From NCBI GenBank assembly GCA_964591245.1, contig CAZPZZ010000171.1:1-7764 (forward strand): DNA of 7,764 nucleotides. Reading direction: 5' to 3'. The notes beneath the pieces were generated by a model that worked only from the letters and a program-made list of their open reading frames with translations, searched no databases and was not told the origin of the DNA. The translations under genes and the position numbers were made by a program. The stretch is from CAZPZZ01 sp964591245 (GTDB lineage Bacteria > Acidobacteriota > Vicinamibacteria > Vicinamibacterales > UBA8438). This document shows, piece by piece, positions 6,909 through 7,764 of this stretch (positions within the stretch are counted from its first letter, which is position 1; every line of letters begins with the position of its first letter).

Positions 6909-7764
6909 ATGACCAGCTCAACCAGGCGTCTGGTGGCGTCCCTTTTAACGAGTGCGGCCCTTTCTGGGGTGTGGTCCGCTGATGCACAGCCGTCGCGGGC
7001 GCCATCGACGCTACTTCCGCTGGAAGAGCGATGGAACACTACCTTGCCGGGGGCACCGATTGCGCCGCCCGTGATCGACGGCGATCGAGTGTTCGTGGCA
7101 CTTCGTGAAGGGGGCCTCGTCGCAGTGGGCCTCACTGATGGCGCAGTGATCTGGGACATCCGGCAACCGGAGGGGCGGCGTCTGGCAGGGGGGGACGGCC
7201 TGCTTTTTCTGGAGACCCGGGACATCCTGAGATGCCTCGATGCGGCCACGGGAGTCGAGCGTTGGACGTTTCCTCTGGACTCGCCGCTTTCGGCCCCGCT
7301 GGTCTGGAACGCGGGATGGTTGATCGCGCCGCTTGAGACCGGTGTCTTGCTGGTGCTTCGGGCTGACACGGGACAACCTCTCTGGCGTCAATCCTTTGAA
7401 GGAGGCATTGTCGTTCCACCGGCACTCGCGGGAGACCGAATGTACGTGTCTTTGGACAACGGTGAGCTGTTCGCCCTCGCCCTGTTGAGCGGTGAGGTCT
7501 TGTGGCAGCGGCGCTTGCCCGGGGCAGTCCAGGAGGTTCTTCCGCTTGATGACCTCTTTGTCGGGGCCACGGATAATTATTTTTACTCTCTGTCCCGTAC
7601 CGACGGCACTATGAACTGGCGATGGCGGGCGGGGGGCGACATCATTGGTCGGCCTGCTGTGGACCGCCGCCGGGTCTTTTTTACGTCGCTGGACAATATG
7701 CTCTGGGCCCTCAACCGGTCGAACGGCGTGCAGCAGTGGCGTCGCCCCTTGGCCGCTCGTCCGA
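6909..7764 (+). CDS. Exported PQQ-like (BamB/quinoprotein-type) beta-propeller protein, 3' end cut by window edge
   Basis: This open frame of 285 codons continues past the window end. It starts at ATG 6909, just after an in-frame TAG at 6900-6902. Residues 1-26 form a Sec-type signal peptide: Arg6-Arg7, then a hydrophobic stretch (about 8-22), then ADA before Gln27 as the likely cleavage site. No lipobox cysteine is present, so it is probably soluble in the periplasm or secreted, not lipidated like proteobacterial BamB. The mature part is a run of about 40-residue PQQ-like repeats. The repeat-ending tryptophans fall at 42, 82, 119, 159, 199, 237 and 277, usually after a Gly-x-x-x-Trp turn such as DGAVIW, TGVERW, TGQPLW, SGEVLW, DGTMNW and NGVQQW. 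At least six blades are visible. There is no clear Shine-Dalgarno sequence. Such propellers serve as scaffold proteins or as quinoprotein dehydrogenases; nothing visible here assigns a substrate or a PQQ site, so the function is left open. Confidence 0.88.
   Translation, partial: MTSSTRRLVASLLTSAALSGVWSADAQPSRAPSTLLPLEERWNTTLPGAPIAPPVIDGDRVFVALREGGLVAVGLTDGAVIWDIRQPEGRRLAGGDGLLFLETRDILRCLDAATGVERWTFPLDSPLSAPLVWNAGWLIAPLETGVLLVLRADTGQPLWRQSFEGGIVVPPALAGDRMYVSLDNGELFALALLSGEVLWQRRLPGAVQEVLPLDDLFVGATDNYFYSLSRTDGTMNWRWRAGGDIIGRPAVDRRRVFFTSLDNMLWALNRSNGVQQWRRPLAARP

Noticed and set aside
6860..7369. A 169-codon minus-strand frame opposite the propeller gene.
   Set aside because: It is antisense to clear PQQ-like repeats and a signal peptide, with Ser/Arg/Pro-rich composition typical of shadow frames.
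1..7764. Search by eye for a hidden accessory system: mobile element ends, CRISPR-like spacing, toxin-antitoxin pairs, retron or phage genes.
   Set aside because: Almost all of the window is accounted for by four conserved genes, and the one gap shows no such signature.

Overview
The window looks like a core-genome stretch of a moderately GC-rich bacterium. A three-gene block on the minus strand, guaA - dnaE - recJ, fills positions 6541 down to 1. A divergent gene for an exported beta-propeller protein starts at 6909 on the plus strand and runs off the right edge. I see no mobile element, CRISPR array, tRNA or rRNA. The replicative polymerase is a full-length DnaE1-type alpha subunit, and the exported protein has a Sec-type signal peptide, as expected of a Gram-negative-type cell. 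The mix of genes and the PQQ-like propeller would suit an Acidobacteriota-type genome, for example Vicinamibacteria. That is a weak inference from style, not from a diagnostic gene.

Layout. Positions 1-1516 (minus) hold the first 505 codons of recJ, the single-strand 5'-3' exonuclease; its C-terminus lies outside the window. Positions 1507-4998 (minus) hold dnaE, 1163 codons. Positions 5003-6541 (minus) hold guaA, 512 codons, starting with GTG. Spacing is very tight: 4 bp between guaA and dnaE, and a 10 bp overlap between dnaE and recJ, where recJ starts at a GTG inside the end of dnaE behind a good Shine-Dalgarno sequence. One transcript with coupled translation is the simplest reading. Positions 6542-6908 are a 367 bp divergent intergenic region. 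It has one AT-rich island (about 6850-6865) that carries -10-like hexamers in both directions, and a short inverted repeat just upstream of guaA. Positions 6909-7764 (plus) hold the signal peptide and six blade repeats of the propeller protein.

How the genes fit together. GuaA makes GMP, and so feeds dGTP synthesis; DnaE polymerises DNA; RecJ degrades 5'-ended single strands in recombination and repair. The block therefore links guanine nucleotide supply with replication and repair, though co-location does not prove joint regulation. The most informative biochemical detail is that the PHP domain of DnaE keeps all nine predicted metal ligands, so this polymerase probably has its own proofreading exonuclease, unlike E. 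coli DnaE. I found no convincing evidence of an undescribed system; the findings below are modest.
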